DNA from: Spirochaetaceae bacterium
GTDB taxonomy: Bacteria; Spirochaetota; Spirochaetia; SZUA-6; Bin103
Direction: 5' to 3'
DNA length: 25,712 nt
Assembly: GCA_026710565.1 (NCBI GenBank)
Contig: JAPOQV010000026.1
Span: 1-25,712, forward strand
Below are positions 23,480-25,712 of the stretch, one piece after another. Below the pieces are notes generated by a model that was not told the origin of the DNA, did not search any database, and was given only the letters and a program-made list of their open reading frames with translations. Numbering within the stretch: position 1 is the first letter of the stretch; each line of letters starts with the position of its first letter. The position numbers and the translations under genes are program-made.

Positions 23480-23570
23480 TTAGGCGCAAGGAGATAGCGC
23501 ATACTGACGATGGTGGAGGCATCCGGGGCATCCCGAGAGTTGCCCGCCGCACGGTTCTGAGGACATGACA

Positions 23571-23762
23571 ATGAAAACCGTAACGTTCGTGTACTGGCAG
23601 GAAGACGGCGTATGGATCGGCTACCTTCAAGACTATCCCGACTACTGGACTCAGGGTGAGACCTTGACCGACCTCAAGGAGCATCTGCGGGATCTCCATC
23701 GCGACTTGAGCGCTGGCGTCGTGTCAGGAATTCGCAAGGTGGAGGAACTCGTCGTGTCGTGA
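23571..23762 (+). CDS. hicB: HicB-family antitoxin
   Basis: A 63-residue protein with the HicB partial RNase-H-like fold: TVTFVYWQEDGVWIGYLQDY, then PDYWTQGETLTDLKEHLRDL. It lacks a C-terminal DNA-binding domain, so it is the short form. ATG 23571 is chosen over 23565 because GAGG at 23559-23562 is 8 nt before it but only 2 nt before the other. Its stop overlaps the hicA GTG by 4 bp (GTGA). It should bind and neutralise HicA. The antitoxin-first order is the reverse of the classic hicA-hicB order but is seen in some loci. Confidence 0.87.
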   Translation: MKTVTFVYWQEDGVWIGYLQDYPDYWTQGETLTDLKEHLRDLHRDLSAGVVSGIRKVEELVVS

Positions 23763-23962
23763 AACGGCGCGATCTGATTCGCAAGATTGAGGACGAAGGC
23801 TGTGTGCTCGTGAGACATGGCGCCAAGCACGATTGGTACCGCAATCCGCAGACCGGCGTTCCTCAGCCGGTGCCACGACATCGTGAGATCTCGGAGCATC
23901 TGGCCCAGCACATCATCCGAATGTTGAGCACTCCCCAAGACACGTCACGGAAATCGACATGA
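23759..23962 (+). CDS. hicA: HicA-family mRNA interferase toxin, GTG start
   Basis: A 67-residue double-stranded-RNA-binding-fold protein: MKRRDLIRKIEDEGCVLVRH, then GAKHDWY with the catalytic His24, and PVPRHREISEHLAQHIIRML. HicA cuts mRNA and is blocked by HicB. The GTG overlaps the hicB stop by 4 bp, and its TGA overlaps the ATG of a VapB-like gene by 4 bp, so all three would be made from one message. Length is normal and the active site looks intact. Confidence 0.87.
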   Translation: MKRRDLIRKIEDEGCVLVRHGAKHDWYRNPQTGVPQPVPRHREISEHLAQHIIRMLSTPQDTSRKST

Positions 23963-24214
23963 AGACGACCATCGATCTCCCCGAGGAGGCGCTCCGAGCG
24001 GCGAAGGTAGTGGCAGCAGGCCGCGGCGTGACGCTCAGGCAACTGTTCACCGAAGCGCTGGAGGAGAAGCTGCGCCGGTGCCGGGCATGCGGGCGGTTCG
24101 GAGGCCGAGCCGCCGTGGATGGCGGGGTTCGGCGCCTTGTCCGACCTCGCCGATGAGAACGGCCGCGTGCTCGCCGTGATCGAAGAGGAGTTCGAGCGGA
24201 TCAGCAATCGCTGA
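23959..24214 (+). pseudogene. VapB-like antitoxin, frameshifted
   Basis: The first 40 codons read as a VapB-type antitoxin (MKTTIDLPEEALRAAKVVAA, then TLRQLFTEALEEKLRR). After CGG at 24082-24084 the frame turns Arg-rich and stops at 24156. In the next frame the sequence is natural to 24214 (EPPWMAGFGALSDLADENG, then VLAVIEEEFERI). Deleting one G from the GGG run at 24083-24085 restores a single 84-residue protein, so a 1-nt insertion is the likely cause, unless it is a sequencing error. No VapC toxin follows; the next gene is convergent and overlaps by 14 bp. The start overlaps the hicA stop. Confidence 0.75.
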
Positions 24215-25127
24215 CGGAGATACTCATGATGATGCGCGCTTCGGCGCCCGCGGCCAGCAGCGGGAGGGGCGGCGCGTCGCGCCAGGCCGGGTCGGCCAGG
24301 CGTGAGAAGCCGTCCAGTCCGGCGGTCCAGGGCTCCACGCAGACGAAGGGTGCCTCCCGCGGCGCGTAGATCACGAGCTGCGTGATCGAGCCGTCGTAAC
24401 CCACCGCGATGCGGCGGCCGGCGCCGCGGTCGGTGAGCACCGCCTCCGTCCCGCTCAGGTCCGTGAACACGTTGTCGTAGCTCGCCTCCGGGTCGAGGCC
24501 GAACGGCTCGGCCAGCGCGCGCGTGCTTCCCGACGGCACCAGCAGTTCGGAGTCCAGCTCGACGGACCGGGAGGCGGGGAGGGCAAGCGACACCCCGTCG
24601 CGGCCGGGGTCGGAGATCGCCAGGTACGGGTGCGCGCCGAACGCGTACGGCACCGGCGTGCCACCCAGATTGCGCACGCATAGCTCGATCTCCACGCGCC
24701 GAGGGGTAAGGGACAACTCCAGGCGCACGGCGACCGGCCAGGGATAGCTCTCGCGCACCAACGCCTCGGGGACCTCGGCGGCATAGATCAGGGTGACGTA
24801 CTCCGCCGACCGGTCGACCTGCGGGGGGCCGATCCGGCAGCGGTCCAGGAAGCCGTGAATGGGCATCGACAGCGGCTGCTCATGACCGGCGAGCCGGTAG
24901 GCGTCGGCGGCCGGTGGCTCGACGGACCGGTCCCAGGTCCGGCCCACCGCCGGGAACAGCAGCGGATTGCCGCCCGCGTACGGAAGGCCGCGCTCCGGGA
25001 AGCCGGAAGGCCGGTGGAACACCTCGCGGCCGTCCACCACCCAGGAGAACAGGTTGCAGCCCAGCTCCCGCGCGATGGCGAACCCGGCGCCGCCGACCGT
25101 GAAGCGATCTATCACGACCCGAGCCAC
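24201..25127 (-). CDS. Aldose 1-epimerase-like mutarotase
   Basis: A 308-residue galactose-mutarotase-fold protein. Family positions are the HG of MPIHGFLDR (88-96), the catalytic His in AFGAHPYLAI (162-171, His166) and the catalytic Glu in FVCVEPWTAG (261-270, Glu265). It interconverts alpha and beta anomers of a sugar. GTG 25127 is chosen because the open frame upstream of it is Gly/Arg-rich and overlaps the divergent sialidase-like gene; GTG 25115 is the alternative. No TANNNT element sits just upstream, unlike several neighbours. Its end overlaps the frameshifted VapB-like gene by 14 bp. Pairing with a divergent sialidase-like gene suggests a sugar-use locus. Confidence 0.8.
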   Translation of the reverse strand: MARVVIDRFTVGGAGFAIARELGCNLFSWVVDGREVFHRPSGFPERGLPYAGGNPLLFPAVGRTWDRSVEPPAADAYRLAGHEQPLSMPIHGFLDRCRIGPPQVDRSAEYVTLIYAAEVPEALVRESYPWPVAVRLELSLTPRRVEIELCVRNLGGTPVPYAFGAHPYLAISDPGRDGVSLALPASRSVELDSELLVPSGSTRALAEPFGLDPEASYDNVFTDLSGTEAVLTDRGAGRRIAVGYDGSITQLVIYAPREAPFVCVEPWTAGLDGFSRLADPAWRDAPPLPLLAAGAEARIIMSISVSDC

Positions 25128-25162
25128 CCCGGTGCCCGCTTGCCGGCCGCCGGCCGCCTCGC

Positions 25163-25168
25163 TACAAC
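25163..25168 (+). promoter_or_regulatory. Candidate -10 element (TACAAC) of the right-edge sialidase-like gene
   Basis: TACAAC matches four of six -10 positions and ends 7 nt before the ATG at 25176, with no Shine-Dalgarno sequence in between. Confidence 0.25.
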
Positions 25169-25175
25169 CATCCCC

Positions 25176-25712
25176 ATGCGTACCGTTCCCGAATCGCAGA
25201 AGTTCATCATCGCCGACCACAATACCGACACGACCGCCGATCTGCCGCATTGCCCGAACCCGCTCGGCTGGTACCACTCGGTCGCCGGCATCAAGAACAC
25301 CGGCGACGGCCTGGTCGCCACCTACCGGCTGTCAGACTCGCACACCGCGGTCTACACGCATATCATGGCCGCCCGCTCCCGCGACGGGGGCCGGACGTGG
25401 TCCGAGCACCGCCCCATCTCGCGCCGAAACGTCTGGGAGCACCACGCCTGCTGGGTCGCCCCGCAGCTCAGCCGCCTGTCCGACGGGCGGCTGGTGATCG
25501 TCTGTGACGAGGGCCACCGCACCAGCGGCACCGACTGGCCGATGCTGACCCGCTGGCAACAGCGCCCGCCGCGCGGCATGGCCAACTACCTGTTCTGGAG
25601 CGAGGACGACGGCGCCTCCTGGAGCGACCCTGTGCGGATCGACGACGTCGGCGGCGAGCCCGGATACATCACCGAGCTGGCCGACGGCACGCTGCTGTAC
25701 AACCGAGATCCA
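25176..25712 (+). CDS. Sialidase-like beta-propeller protein (partial)
   Basis: The first 179 residues of a gene that continues beyond the right edge. Two Asp-boxes are visible, SRDGGRTW (68-75) and SEDDGASW (143-150), as in BNR/sialidase propellers. No signal peptide is present. It differs clearly in sequence from the sialidase-like protein at 21285-22433, so the two are not a recent duplication. It starts 48 bp from the divergent mutarotase gene. Substrate and length are unknown. Confidence 0.8.
   Translation, partial: MRTVPESQKFIIADHNTDTTADLPHCPNPLGWYHSVAGIKNTGDGLVATYRLSDSHTAVYTHIMAARSRDGGRTWSEHRPISRRNVWEHHACWVAPQLSRLSDGRLVIVCDEGHRTSGTDWPMLTRWQQRPPRGMANYLFWSEDDGASWSDPVRIDDVGGEPGYITELADGTLLYNRDP

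Noticed and set aside
23367..23483. A 38-codon frame starting in the phosphotriesterase stop (TGATG)
   Set aside because: Short, basic and unlike any family, and it overlaps the best promoter candidate for hicBA.
25128..25277. Longer mutarotase start at 25277
   Set aside because: The extra 50 residues are Gly/Arg-rich, unlike the family, and would run into the divergent sialidase-like coding region.

Overview
The window is GC-rich bacterial chromosome with densely packed, mostly metabolic genes and no rRNA, tRNA, CRISPR array, transposase or integrase. The content (fucosidase, two Asp-box sialidase-like genes, aldose epimerase, phosphotriesterase-like hydrolase, many toxin-antitoxin-type genes, a secreted ankyrin protein) would suit a host-associated or polysaccharide-degrading bacterium, for example a spirochaete-like or sponge-symbiont lineage. 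No marker gene is present, so the taxon cannot be fixed from sequence alone.

Layout. 1-7364 is backbone: a sugar isomerase/fucosidase pair (minus), a polysaccharide deacetylase (plus), a Zn-alcohol dehydrogenase with a fused alpha-beta thiamine-dependent E1 (minus), and mtnN (plus). 7365-13591 is an accessory island, less GC-rich over much of its length: a secreted ankyrin-repeat protein, a probably frameshifted hypothetical, two further hypotheticals (one secreted), a tightly overlapping ATPase / PIN nuclease / broken-ATPase operon, a possible Nudix remnant and a Phd-type antitoxin. apt follows, overlapping the antitoxin by 4 bp. 14149-15291 is a small AbiEii-type nucleotidyltransferase module flanked by an imperfect 35-nt direct repeat that duplicates the 3' end of apt. 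15321-25712 returns to backbone: a small membrane protein, a heterodimeric ABC exporter, a DinB protein, an unusual dehydrogenase-DinB fusion in an apparent run with a sialidase-like protein and a phosphotriesterase-like hydrolase, then HicBA plus a frameshifted VapB-like antitoxin, an aldose epimerase and a second, truncated sialidase-like gene.

How the genes fit. mtnN (which releases adenine) and apt (which salvages it) are on the same strand and separated only by the island, suggesting the island split an older salvage neighbourhood. The apt repeat suggests a second insertion between apt and the small membrane gene. The most system-like candidate is the ATPase-PIN-ATPase cassette, whose third gene is knocked out by a 4-bp tandem duplication at its P-loop.

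A window-wide signal separates backbone from cargo. At least five operon-leading genes have a -10-like hexamer ending exactly 6 nt before the start codon, and two more at 7 nt, which predicts leaderless mRNAs. Several accessory genes instead carry Shine-Dalgarno sequences. All functional statements are made by eye from motifs, without database searches.
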